Source: Reichenbachiella sp. (GTDB taxonomy: Bacteria > Bacteroidota > Bacteroidia > Cytophagales > Cyclobacteriaceae). Taken from it: a stretch of 64,000 nucleotides of DNA. The position numbers and the translations under genes are program-made. Where the stretch lies: positions 310,001 to 374,000 of the forward strand of contig NZ_JAWPMM010000001.1 in assembly GCF_033344935.1 (NCBI RefSeq). The letters run 5' to 3'. Numbering within the stretch: position 1 is the stretch's first letter; every line of letters begins with the position of its first letter. Below are positions 24,817 to 32,477 of this stretch, in pieces. The notes under the pieces are model-generated. The model did not search any database. It saw nothing but the letters and a program-made list of their open reading frames with translations, and was not told the origin of the DNA.

Positions 24817-25377
24817 ATGTCGAATACCAGACAGCAAATATTGAACCTGGCAGAAGAGCTAATCAGAACGCGTGGTTACCATGCTTTTAGTTACAAAGAC
24901 ATCAGTCAAAAGCTAAATGTGAAGAATGCCGCCGTGCATTATCACTTTCCATCGAAAGAAGCATTGGGCGCAGCGATTATCCAGGATAGTATAGATCTGT
25001 TCAAAAGCAAGGAAGAGTCATGGGATCAAATGTCATCCAGGGATCAACTTCAGGATTTTATCAGTATTTACCAAAAAAGCAACGATCGTAAATGGTCTTG
25101 CTTAATGGGTGCCTTAAGTGCTTCAGTGGAAGCGCTCCCAGAAAGTATGCAGGGCAAGCTCAACGAAATGGGGAAATACATTCTTGATCGGTTGACAGTC
25201 ACTTTGCAGGAAGGGCTACAAAGTGGCGAGTTCAGTTTCCCCGAGGAGCCAAGGGCAAAAGCAGAACTGATTATATCTTCGCTGCTTTCTTCACTTTTAC
25301 TCGAAAGAGTGATGAAAGAAAAAGTATTCGACTCGATTAAAAATTCAATTATTCAATCTGTAATATCAAATAACTAA
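24817..25377 (+). CDS. TetR/AcrR family transcriptional regulator
   Basis: The 186-residue protein has a typical N-terminal TetR helix-turn-helix (about 5-50, with GYHAFSYKDISQKLNVKNAAVHYHFPSKEALG) and a variable ligand-binding C-terminal domain. It is followed after eight bases by a fabF-type gene and preceded by a perfect 16-base palindrome. The inference is that it represses its own gene and the ketoacyl synthase gene in response to an unknown ligand, perhaps an acyl compound. Confidence 0.92.
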   Translation: MSNTRQQILNLAEELIRTRGYHAFSYKDISQKLNVKNAAVHYHFPSKEALGAAIIQDSIDLFKSKEESWDQMSSRDQLQDFISIYQKSNDRKWSCLMGALSASVEALPESMQGKLNEMGKYILDRLTVTLQEGLQSGEFSFPEEPRAKAELIISSLLSSLLLERVMKEKVFDSIKNSIIQSVISNN

Positions 25378-25385
25378 ATCATACA

Positions 25386-26633
25386 ATGGCTGAAAGAAGA
25401 GTAGTAGTCACAGGCATGGGTGCAATCACCCCGCTGGGCAACGATGTACAAACCTTTTGGGACAATGCAGTAAAAGGGGTGAGTGGAGCTGGACCAATCA
25501 CGCATTTCAATGCAGAAAAATTCAAAACACAATTTGCCTGCGAAGTCAAAGACTTCGACCCGAAGTTATATCTGGACAGAAATGAAATCAAACGAACTGA
25601 CTTATACAGTCAGTACGGATTATATGCTGCTGCACAAGCGATCGAAGATTCTGGTTTCGAATTGGACAAAATGGATCCTTTTGATGTGGGTGTCATCTGG
25701 GGAACGGGCCAAGGTGGTTTGGAAACACTGGAACAAGAGGTTCAGTACTTTATGGAGAAGGACAAAGAGCCGAAGTTCAATCCATTTCTGGTTCCAAAGA
25801 TGCTAACCAACATGTGTGGTGGAATGATCGCCTTGAAATATGGTTTTATGGGAATTGGCTTTACCACTATTTCTGCTTGTGCCACCACAAACACAGCTAT
25901 TATGGATGCCTTCAATTACATCAAATTGGGCAAAGCCAAAATTTTTGTGACTGGCGGATCAGAAGCGCCAATCACAGAAGCGAGCATTGGAGGCTTTGGA
26001 TCCATGAAAGCATTGTCCACTAGAAATGAAGACCCTGCAGGAGCATCTCGTCCGTACGATATTGACAGAGATGGCTTCGTGATGGGTGAAGGTGGAGGAG
26101 CCTTGATTTTGGAAGACTATGATCACGCCAAAGCGCGAGGTGCAAAAATCTACGCAGAGATTGTAGGGTCGGCTATGACGAATGATGCCTACCACATGAC
26201 GGCGACTCACCCTGAAGGACTAGGGGCACTTCGTGCCATGGAGTGGGCACTGAAAGAAGCGAATCTGACACCAAGTGATTTGGACTACATCAATACGCAT
26301 TCTACCTCTACGCCTGTGGGTGATTTGAGCGAACCAGCGGCTATTGCCAAATTGATGGATGGTTATGAAAACAAATCCGTGATCAGTGGTACCAAATCAA
26401 TGACCGGTCACATGCTGGGTGCGGCAGGAGTAGCTGAAGCCATACTTTCGATCCAGTCGATCAACAACAACGTGGTGCCTCCTACCATCAATACCGAAAC
26501 GATTGATCCGGAGATTGTAGGTGATCATGACATTGTGACGAAGGAAGCCAGAGAAAAAGAAGTGAATGTGGCGATGAGTAACACTTTTGGCTTCGGTGGC
26601 CACAATGCCATTTCGATTTTTAAAGCGGTTTAA
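25386..26633 (+). CDS. fabF: Beta-ketoacyl-ACP synthase II (FabF type)
   Basis: The 415-residue protein is a full-length KAS II. The active-site cysteine is Cys165 in SACATTNTA, and the two histidine regions are NTHSTSTPVGD and SMTGHMLGAAG; the C-terminus ends NTFGFGGHNAIS. It condenses malonyl-ACP with acyl-ACP in fatty acid elongation. No acpP or fab cluster is beside it; instead it is paired with a TetR gene. It may therefore be a regulated, second KAS II rather than the housekeeping copy. This cannot be settled without the rest of the genome. Confidence 0.93.
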   Translation: MAERRVVVTGMGAITPLGNDVQTFWDNAVKGVSGAGPITHFNAEKFKTQFACEVKDFDPKLYLDRNEIKRTDLYSQYGLYAAAQAIEDSGFELDKMDPFDVGVIWGTGQGGLETLEQEVQYFMEKDKEPKFNPFLVPKMLTNMCGGMIALKYGFMGIGFTTISACATTNTAIMDAFNYIKLGKAKIFVTGGSEAPITEASIGGFGSMKALSTRNEDPAGASRPYDIDRDGFVMGEGGGALILEDYDHAKARGAKIYAEIVGSAMTNDAYHMTATHPEGLGALRAMEWALKEANLTPSDLDYINTHSTSTPVGDLSEPAAIAKLMDGYENKSVISGTKSMTGHMLGAAGVAEAILSIQSINNNVVPPTINTETIDPEIVGDHDIVTKEAREKEVNVAMSNTFGFGGHNAISIFKAV

Positions 26634-26641
26634 AACAAATC

Positions 26642-26770
26642 ACGTCATTGCGAGCAAAGCGAAGCAATCTTATTCCTTTTACATACATAAAAATAGATGT
26701 AGTAGAAGTCTGGGAGGGATTGTCACGTCTTCTGTTTTGCATTGGCAAAACAGACTCCTCGCAATGACGT
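26642..26770. repeat. Full-length intergenic repeat with terminal inverted repeats
   Basis: The element is bounded by perfect 13-base inverted ends, ACGTCATTGCGAG (26642-26654) and CTCGCAATGACGT (26758-26770). Inside it, TCTGTTTTGC (26731-26740) and GCAAAACAGA (26745-26754) form a ten-pair hairpin with a four-base loop. A second, left-truncated copy is at 29953-30066. It contains no coding sequence of its own and lies between fabF and the NTF2-like gene. Confidence 0.78.
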
Positions 26771-26781
26771 ATGCTAATAAC

Positions 26782-27159
26782 ATGAACCCAGACCAAAACA
26801 AGAAATATGCCGTCGCCTTCTACCAAATGGCCTATGAAGGGAACCCCGCCAAAGCCATTGAACTATATGTTGGTGATGACTACATTCAGCACAACCCTGA
26901 TGTAGCCAATGGGACTCAAGGATTCATTGACTACTTCGAAAGAATGCAAAGGGAATATCCTGAGAAAAGTATCGCGTTTGTTCGGGTGATTGCTGAAGGA
27001 GACCTCGTGGCACTACACACCCATCAGACCTGGCCTGGTAATGACCAATATGTGACTATGGACTTTTTCAGGTTTGACAACAACGGCAAAATCGTAGAGC
27101 ACTGGGATGCTATTCAGCAGATCCCTGAAACTTCGGCGAACCCTAATACCATGTACTGA
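26782..27159 (+). CDS. NTF2-like/SnoaL-like protein
   Basis: From the ATG at 26782 the protein has 125 residues of the SnoaL-like polyketide-cyclase/NTF2 fold (FYQMAYEGNPAKAIELYVGDDYIQHNP, MDFFRFDNNGKIVEHWDAIQ). Such proteins are small alpha/beta cones with enzymatic or ligand-binding roles; no substrate can be named. An earlier in-frame ATG at 26764 lies within the right end of the repeat element, so the later start is preferred. The frame upstream of that is repeat DNA rather than protein. A 26-base perfect palindrome begins four bases after its stop. Confidence 0.82.
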   Translation: MNPDQNKKYAVAFYQMAYEGNPAKAIELYVGDDYIQHNPDVANGTQGFIDYFERMQREYPEKSIAFVRVIAEGDLVALHTHQTWPGNDQYVTMDFFRFDNNGKIVEHWDAIQQIPETSANPNTMY

Positions 27160-27162
27160 TCA

Positions 27163-27188
27163 AATTTCTTAATCTAGATTAAGAAATT
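27163..27188. promoter_or_regulatory. 26-base perfect palindrome upstream of DJ-1 gene
   Basis: Arms AATTTCTTAATCT (27163-27175) and AGATTAAGAAATT (27176-27188) are exact reverse complements with no spacer. It lies between the NTF2-like stop and the DJ-1/PfpI start (45 bases away). It could be an operator for a dimeric or tetrameric regulator, or a long hairpin in RNA; no U-tract follows, so termination is less likely. Confidence 0.55.
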
Positions 27189-27233
27189 CGCTTTCTCCTT
27201 TTCGTTCAATCAGTCAAACAAAATTTTAAAACC

Positions 27234-27929
27234 ATGATTAAATATATGTTTGGCCTGGGTTTTCTATTGGCCATTAGTATTTCCAGTTGTGAACAAAAAG
27301 TGGCTTCTCAAGAAACCACTTACATCAACAAAGATTTGCCGACCATTGGCATCATCATTTTTGATGCGGTGATCACCAATGAAATTTTGGCTCCGCTCGA
27401 TGTGTTTTCCAAACACACGGCTAATGGAGAAAAACTTTTTAATGTCATTTTTATTGCCGCCGAACAAAGAGCCTATAAAACCGAAGAAGGCATGCGTATG
27501 TTGCCCGACTTTTCTTTTGAGAACACACCAGACCTGGATGTATTGGTGATTCCCAGTTCTTATAAGCCCGCCAAACAATACAAGGATCCACAACTGGTTG
27601 GTTTTGTCAATCAGCAGTACGATCAATTGGATTATGTGGCCACCCACTGTGCGGGTGCGTTTACCCTGGCTGCTTCAGGGAAAATTGACAATAAAGAGCT
27701 GGTGACCTACATTACTGGTGGAGAGTCTCTTCAGAAAGAATTTCCAAACTTGAAAGTACAGGACGATGCTGTGGTTTCTGTGGCGAGAGATGGTAAAGTA
27801 TTTTCTTCCAATGGGAGCTTAGTGTCTTACCTTGGCTCATTGGACTTACTAGAAGCACTCACTAGCTCAGAACATAGAAAATATGTGGAGGGCTCTCTGT
27901 ACCTAGATCGGCTAATAGTGTCAAATTGA
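27234..27929 (+). CDS. DJ-1/PfpI family lipoprotein
   Basis: The 231-residue protein has a lipobox (ISSC, Cys19) and then a DJ-1/PfpI flavodoxin-like domain. The domain has the nucleophile-elbow cysteine in THCAGAF (Cys139) and the strand PTIGIIIFDAVITNEILAPLDVF, typical of the GATase1-like subgroup related to isonitrile hydratase and AraC-fused sensors. Export of this fold as a lipoprotein is unusual but is seen in Bacteroidota. The activity is unknown. It is flanked by palindromes on both sides, at 27163-27188 and 27947-27979. Confidence 0.82.
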   Translation: MIKYMFGLGFLLAISISSCEQKVASQETTYINKDLPTIGIIIFDAVITNEILAPLDVFSKHTANGEKLFNVIFIAAEQRAYKTEEGMRMLPDFSFENTPDLDVLVIPSSYKPAKQYKDPQLVGFVNQQYDQLDYVATHCAGAFTLAASGKIDNKELVTYITGGESLQKEFPNLKVQDDAVVSVARDGKVFSSNGSLVSYLGSLDLLEALTSSEHRKYVEGSLYLDRLIVSN

Positions 27930-27946
27930 TTGAGAACCAAATAAGT

Positions 27947-27979
27947 GTGTTTATTCAGCTACTATGTCTGGATAAACAC
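27947..27979 (+). terminator. Hairpin downstream of the DJ-1 gene
   Basis: GTGTTTATTCAG (27947-27958) pairs with CTGGATAAACAC (27968-27979) over 12 positions, with one G-U pair and a nine-base loop, followed by CCCCTTTT. It lies 17 bases after the stop codon. Confidence 0.55.
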
Positions 27980-27986
27980 CCCTTTT

Positions 27987-28006
27987 GATTAATTTGGGGA
28001 TTAATC
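27987..28006. promoter_or_regulatory. Inverted repeat before hypothetical gene
   Basis: GATTAAT (27987-27993) and ATTAATC (28000-28006) are perfect seven-base arms around TTGGGG. The repeat sits 39 bases upstream of the likely ATG at 28046 and may be a regulator site. Confidence 0.35.
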
Positions 28007-28045
28007 GTAAGCATAGTGCTCGATGTGAAAATAATTAATGCTAAA

Positions 28046-28459
28046 ATGGAAATCGCAGAGACACTTACTAAACTTCAGGAACGAAATCTGAAGCTTAATA
28101 AATTCTTGGATCAAACAGGTAGAGATTATGAACATGCAGGTCAAAATGTCCCTAAATTCAAAAAATTCATTGAGGAACATGGGCTGGACTCATTCCTAAT
28201 CATCGATTTAGTAACCAATCTTCAACTATTGAATAATCCAGATTTCGACTTTCGATTAGATGACCTTGCTAAGGTTTTGAAAAGTTATAATGACTTAAAT
28301 TCTAGTGATTTGGACGGATACTTGGAATATGGACATTTTCAAAATGCTGTTATGGATGATTCAGTTACTGCATTGCTAACAGTAGAAAAAGGGATAGAAA
28401 TAGCCAATAAAAAACTGGAGGAACTAAAGAGATTAAAAAATTCAATAACTACGGAATAG
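28046..28459 (+). CDS. Hypothetical helical protein
   Basis: From the ATG at 28046 this is a 137-residue, acidic, mainly helical protein without signal peptide or membrane segment (METAETL-like N-terminus MEIAETLTKLQERNLKLNKF; C-terminal coiled-coil-like IEIANKKLEELKRLKN). A GTG at 28016 would add ten residues. I recognise no domain. It stands alone between the DJ-1 gene and an AraC regulator gene and has somewhat AT-richer codon use than its neighbours, which could indicate recent acquisition; that remains weak evidence. Confidence 0.6.
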   Translation: MEIAETLTKLQERNLKLNKFLDQTGRDYEHAGQNVPKFKKFIEEHGLDSFLIIDLVTNLQLLNNPDFDFRLDDLAKVLKSYNDLNSSDLDGYLEYGHFQNAVMDDSVTALLTVEKGIEIANKKLEELKRLKNSITTE

Positions 28460-28555
28460 TATCCCAAATAGTCCTTGTTTTTAACGAGTATGAAAGAAGC
28501 CGAGCCTTTGTAACGCGAATTCCAGCTAACTTTATAGCCTACCCCCAATACCTAA

Positions 28556-29371
28556 ATGAATTACCAAACCTATCAGCCCCATTCGGACTTAGAATCCATT
28601 ATTCGTTGCTACTGGACTTTGGAGCTTCCTGCTGATCCTAGCGCGCAAAGACAGCGCATTGTGCCTGATGGATGTATTGAAATGGCTTTTATTCTCGGAG
28701 ACGATATCAAACGATATACTTCAAAAGATTCATTTATTCTTCAACCTCGTGCCATGGTTCTTGGGCAAACTATTGAACCGTTCTATATTGAGCCCACAGG
28801 CGATGTCAATACCTTTGCTGTTAGCTTTTACCCCTATGGTTTTGCTAATTTGGTTACCGTACCTATAAAAGATTTAGCAAACAAGGAGACGCCAATCGAA
28901 TGCCTGCTAGATGAAAAAAAAGCAAAGGAATTGACCAGGAAAATAATTGAAGCCGAGGACGTTGGACAAAGAATAGAGATCATCGAACGCTTTCTTTTGA
29001 GCAAGTTGACGCGGCAACCAATGGTCGACCATATTGTTAAAACGACTATAGATACCCTTTTATCAAAAAAGGGGAGTTCTTCAATAAGCAATATTCTCAA
29101 AGAAGATTTATCCAAAAGGAGGCAACTGGAACGGAAGTTTGTGAAACAAATCGGGATCAGTCCGAAGCAATTGGGCAAGGTGATTCGACTTCAAGGCGCA
29201 TTAAAGATGATGCTAAATGAAGAAGGAGAAAGTTTGACCAACATAGCTTACGAAAGCGAATACTACGATCAAGCCCATTTTATAAAAGACTTCAGGGAGT
29301 TTACAGGAGTGAGTCCCAAGGAATTTTTAGGCAATGAAAATATGGTGCTTTCCTCCCTGTTCTACAAATAG
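28556..29371 (+). CDS. AraC family transcriptional regulator
   Basis: The 271-residue protein has an N-terminal sensing domain of the DUF6597 type (YWTLELPADPSAQRQRIVPDGCIEMAFILGD). A C-terminal AraC double helix-turn-helix follows (about 165-262, ending YESEYYDQAHFIKDFREFTGVSPKEFLG). It probably controls nearby genes; the VOC protein gene 73 bases downstream is the nearest candidate. The effector is unknown. Confidence 0.9.
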   Translation: MNYQTYQPHSDLESIIRCYWTLELPADPSAQRQRIVPDGCIEMAFILGDDIKRYTSKDSFILQPRAMVLGQTIEPFYIEPTGDVNTFAVSFYPYGFANLVTVPIKDLANKETPIECLLDEKKAKELTRKIIEAEDVGQRIEIIERFLLSKLTRQPMVDHIVKTTIDTLLSKKGSSSISNILKEDLSKRRQLERKFVKQIGISPKQLGKVIRLQGALKMMLNEEGESLTNIAYESEYYDQAHFIKDFREFTGVSPKEFLGNENMVLSSLFYK

Positions 29372-29413
29372 ACTCGGCGTCGCACTTTTACAATTTTACT
29401 TCTAGCTAGGCCA

Positions 29414-29421
29414 TACTTTTG
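29414..29421 (+). promoter_or_regulatory. -7 box of VOC gene
   Basis: TACTTTTG matches TAnnTTTG and lies 22 bases upstream of the ATG at 29444, so the VOC gene probably has its own promoter rather than depending on read-through from the AraC gene. Confidence 0.45.
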
Positions 29422-29443
29422 TCTCAAAAAGAAACTAATCAGT

Positions 29444-29908
29444 ATGAAGAGATTTTTTACCACAATGATGCTCTGCTGCCTGGCTGCTTCTTATTCAAAA
29501 GGCCAAAACATGGAGTCATCGATAAACACTACAAAAGACATGAATAGCTTCGTTTCCATTTTTGAAATTCCCGTAACGGATATCACTCGCGCCATCAATT
29601 TTTACCAGACCATTTTAGATATTGATATTGAAAGGATGGATTTTCCGGGTATGGAAATGGGTCTGTTCCCATATGAAAATCAGCTGGTTACCGGAGTTTT
29701 GATGAAAGGAGAAGGTTATCAACCATCGTCAGAAGGAGTAACGATATACTTGAACGGAGGTACAGACCTCCAAATTATTCTTGACAAGGTTGAAAACAAT
29801 GGAGGGAAGATTTTGATACCCAAAACACCCCACGCCGATGAAAGTGGCTTTTTTGCTATTTTCATTGATTCAGAAGGCAATAAAATGGGTTTACATTCTC
29901 TTAAGTAA
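29444..29908 (+). CDS. Exported VOC (glyoxalase/bleomycin-resistance fold) protein
   Basis: The 154-residue protein begins with a signal-like segment (MKRFFTTMMLCCLAASYSKGQ). One VOC domain follows (FVSIFEIPVTDITRAINFYQTILDI at 36-60, and GFFAIFIDSEGNKMGLHS at the end). VOC proteins are metal-dependent enzymes or binding proteins and normally cytosolic, so the leader is unusual. An internal ATG (MESSINTTKDMNSF) could give a cytosolic form. It follows an AraC regulator gene that may control it. Confidence 0.83.
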   Translation: MKRFFTTMMLCCLAASYSKGQNMESSINTTKDMNSFVSIFEIPVTDITRAINFYQTILDIDIERMDFPGMEMGLFPYENQLVTGVLMKGEGYQPSSEGVTIYLNGGTDLQIILDKVENNGGKILIPKTPHADESGFFAIFIDSEGNKMGLHSLK

Positions 29909-29952
29909 TTGAAGCCCGCTGGTCACAAGACCAACTGGGGCATAAAACTCAC

Positions 29953-30066
29953 GGAGCAATCTCATTCCATTTTTCCTGAATTTAAATTGATATAATAGAA
30001 GTTTTGGGAGGAGATTGCCACGTCGATTTTTTGCCTTTCGGCAAAATACTCTTCTCGCAATGACGT
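29953..30066. repeat. Second copy of the intergenic repeat (left end truncated)
   Basis: It shares with the copy at 26642-26770 the segments GCAATCT-ATTCC, TAGAAGT, GGGAGG-GATTG-CACGTC and the right end CTCGCAATGACGTA. The left terminal repeat is missing. The internal hairpin is kept with different bases (TTTTGCC/GGCAAAA around TTTC). Confidence 0.72.
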
Positions 30067-30135
30067 ACTAAAACAATAAACAACCTAAATCTCCCTCTCC
30101 CGTTAAGGCATTTGTAGGACTAAAAATTAAATGCC

Positions 30136-30225
30136 TACCTTTGTAAAAATTATTATTAACCAATCGAGTAGAGCCAACCCTGGCAAGCTTTCGCATGAGT
30201 TGCGAAAATGATCATCATAAGATCA
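30136..30225 (+). other. Upstream leader region of rnr with tandem hairpins
   Basis: A perfect -7 box TACCTTTG (30136-30143) is followed by two hairpins: TTTCGCA/TGCGAAA (30189-30207) and TGATC/GATCA (30209-30225). This could be a long rnr 5' leader, or a short transcript of its own. The wider 29909-30311 gap otherwise holds only the repeat copy and the rnr promoter. Confidence 0.35.
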
Positions 30226-30257
30226 TATCCGATAAGAAAGATTCTCACCCTTCCCCG

Positions 30258-30265
30258 TATCTTTG
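30258..30265 (+). promoter_or_regulatory. -7 box proximal to rnr
   Basis: TATCTTTG matches TAnnTTTG exactly and is 46 bases before the rnr ATG at 30312, a normal distance for the main promoter. Confidence 0.5.
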
Positions 30266-30311
30266 TTAGGATTGTGTTCGACTCCAATCACATCTTATTA
30301 TATTCCCATAC

Positions 30312-32477
30312 ATGGCGAAAAAGAAAAAAGACAATAGGCGGAAAATCAACCGCACTAAAAAAGTACTAAACATAGACGTTGTAAGAAGACAAGTCGCCGG
30401 ATTGTTCGAGGAGAACCCCGGAGAAGCCTTTACAGTCAAACAAATATTTAGCAAGGCTGGTTTGAGAGACAAACTGGCGAAGAAAGAAGGCCTCAACTTC
30501 GTGCTCGACCTAGAGCAGGAAGGCGCAGTAGAACAGTTGAGAAATGGATCATTCCGATCCAGAAAATCAAACACAGCATCAGGTCTGGAAGGTCTTGTAG
30601 ATCATGTGAATCGTAGATTCGCCTACGTGATCTGTGAAGGTGAAGAAGAGGACATCTGGGTGAAAACCGATGATCTGAAAGGCGCCATTAACGGTGACCG
30701 AGTAGCTGTAAGGATCAAAAGTGGCGGCCGTCAGGGCAATAGGCCAGAAGGTGTCGTTACCAAAATTGTATCCAGAGGACGAACAGAGTTTGTGGGTAAA
30801 ATTGAAGTACTCCCTAACTATGCCTTTGTAGTGCCAGACTTCAGAAAGATCTATCACGACATTTTTATCTACCCAGAAAAAATTGGTAAGGCCAAAACCA
30901 ACGACAAGGTGCTGGTCAAAATCAAAGATTGGCATGGCGGCAAACAAAAGAATCCTGTAGGGCAAGTCGTAGAAGTACTAGGTCAAGCTGGTGATCATGA
31001 AACAGAGATTCATTCGATCATGGCCGAATTTGAGTTGCCCTTTAGATTTCCTAAGAATGTAGAAGCTGCTGCAGAGAAAATTCCTGTAGAAGTTCCAAAA
31101 GACGAAATCAAGAAAAGAAGAGATGTCCGGAAGACTACCACTTTTACGATTGACCCGGAAGATGCGAAGGATTTCGATGATGCGATATCGGTAGAGTATC
31201 TGAAAAATGGCAATTATGAAATCGGTGTGCACATCGCCGATGTGTCTTACTATGTGGAAGAAGACGGCATTCTCGATGACGAAGCGGTAAATAGAGCTAC
31301 TTCGGTTTATTTGGTGGATCGAACAATTCCTATGTTACCCGAGAAACTATCAAACGGACTTTGTTCACTCAGGCCGAATGAAGAAAAACTCACTTTCTCT
31401 GCCATGTTTGAAATTACGCCAAAAGCGGAAATCAAAAACCAATGGTTCGGACGAACAGTGACGTACTCTGATCGCAGGTTTACCTACGAGGAGGCACAAG
31501 AAAGAATAGAATCTGGCGAAGGCGATTTTCAAGAAGAGATCAACTTACTCAATGGCTTGGCACATCAGCTCAAAGACAAACGTTTCAAAAAAGGAGCGAT
31601 TGGTTTTGAAACTGTGGAGGTCAAATTCAAGTTGGACGAAACAGGAAAGCCTATCGGACTTTTTCCAAAGGAAAGAAAAGACGCCCATAAACTGGTGGAA
31701 GAGTTCATGCTCTTGGCCAATAAGAAAGTAGCGGAGTTTGTCTTCAACAAACACAAAGGAGAAGATACATTCGTGTACAGAACACACGATGATCCTAATC
31801 CTGAAAAATTAGAAACGTTCTCTAAGTTCGCAGCGAAATTTGGTCACCGCATGAATCCGGGAAAAGATGTAGCCGACAATCTGAATACGCTGATGAATGA
31901 TATTCATGGGAAGCCAGAGCAAAACGTATTGGAATCATTGGCAATCCGTACCATGTCTAAAGCGGTATATACCACCGAGCCTAAGGGTCACTTTGGATTG
32001 GCCTTTCCACACTATACGCATTTTACGTCACCAATTAGGAGATATCCGGATGTGATGGTTCATCGCTTGTTGCAGCACTATCTAGATGGAGGGAAATCTC
32101 CAAAAGTAGATCCTTATAACGAGTTGTGTCGTCATTCTTCGGAAAGAGAAAAAAGAGCAGCTGACGCCGAAAGAGCATCTATTAAATACAAGCAGGTTGA
32201 GTTTATGGCGATGGCCGAAAATCGTCCGTTTGCTGGTATTATATCTGGTGTAACTGAGTGGGGCATTTTTGTGGAAATCACAGAAACCAAATGTGAAGGG
32301 ATGATCAGAACATCATCCATGACCGATGACTTCTACGAGTTTGACGAAAAGAACTTTCGCATGATTGGCAAACGAAACAAAAGGATGTTTACTTTGGGCG
32401 ACGAAGTGACGGTGATGGTGGTAGACACCGACATCGACCGTAGAACCATAGATTTGGAATTTGTAGATCATGACTGA
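30312..32477 (+). CDS. rnr: Ribonuclease R
   Basis: The 721-residue protein has the RNase R order: an N-terminal winged-helix-like region, cold-shock domains, a central RNB catalytic domain with DPEDAKDFDDAISVEYL and HIADVSYYVEEDG, and a C-terminal S1 domain (FAGIISGVTEWGIFVEI). It degrades structured RNA 3' to 5' in the cytoplasm and takes part in rRNA and mRNA turnover. The last eight bases overlap the polyprenyl synthetase gene, so the two are co-transcribed. The N-terminal Lys-rich start (MAKKKKDNRRKINRTKK) is typical. Confidence 0.95.
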   Translation: MAKKKKDNRRKINRTKKVLNIDVVRRQVAGLFEENPGEAFTVKQIFSKAGLRDKLAKKEGLNFVLDLEQEGAVEQLRNGSFRSRKSNTASGLEGLVDHVNRRFAYVICEGEEEDIWVKTDDLKGAINGDRVAVRIKSGGRQGNRPEGVVTKIVSRGRTEFVGKIEVLPNYAFVVPDFRKIYHDIFIYPEKIGKAKTNDKVLVKIKDWHGGKQKNPVGQVVEVLGQAGDHETEIHSIMAEFELPFRFPKNVEAAAEKIPVEVPKDEIKKRRDVRKTTTFTIDPEDAKDFDDAISVEYLKNGNYEIGVHIADVSYYVEEDGILDDEAVNRATSVYLVDRTIPMLPEKLSNGLCSLRPNEEKLTFSAMFEITPKAEIKNQWFGRTVTYSDRRFTYEEAQERIESGEGDFQEEINLLNGLAHQLKDKRFKKGAIGFETVEVKFKLDETGKPIGLFPKERKDAHKLVEEFMLLANKKVAEFVFNKHKGEDTFVYRTHDDPNPEKLETFSKFAAKFGHRMNPGKDVADNLNTLMNDIHGKPEQNVLESLAIRTMSKAVYTTEPKGHFGLAFPHYTHFTSPIRRYPDVMVHRLLQHYLDGGKSPKVDPYNELCRHSSEREKRAADAERASIKYKQVEFMAMAENRPFAGIISGVTEWGIFVEITETKCEGMIRTSSMTDDFYEFDEKNFRMIGKRNKRMFTLGDEVTVMVVDTDIDRRTIDLEFVDHD

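Noticed and set aside
26587-26781. Longer N-terminus for the NTF2-like protein
   Set aside because: The extra frame runs through the end of fabF and the intergenic repeat, and gives no sequence typical of the family.
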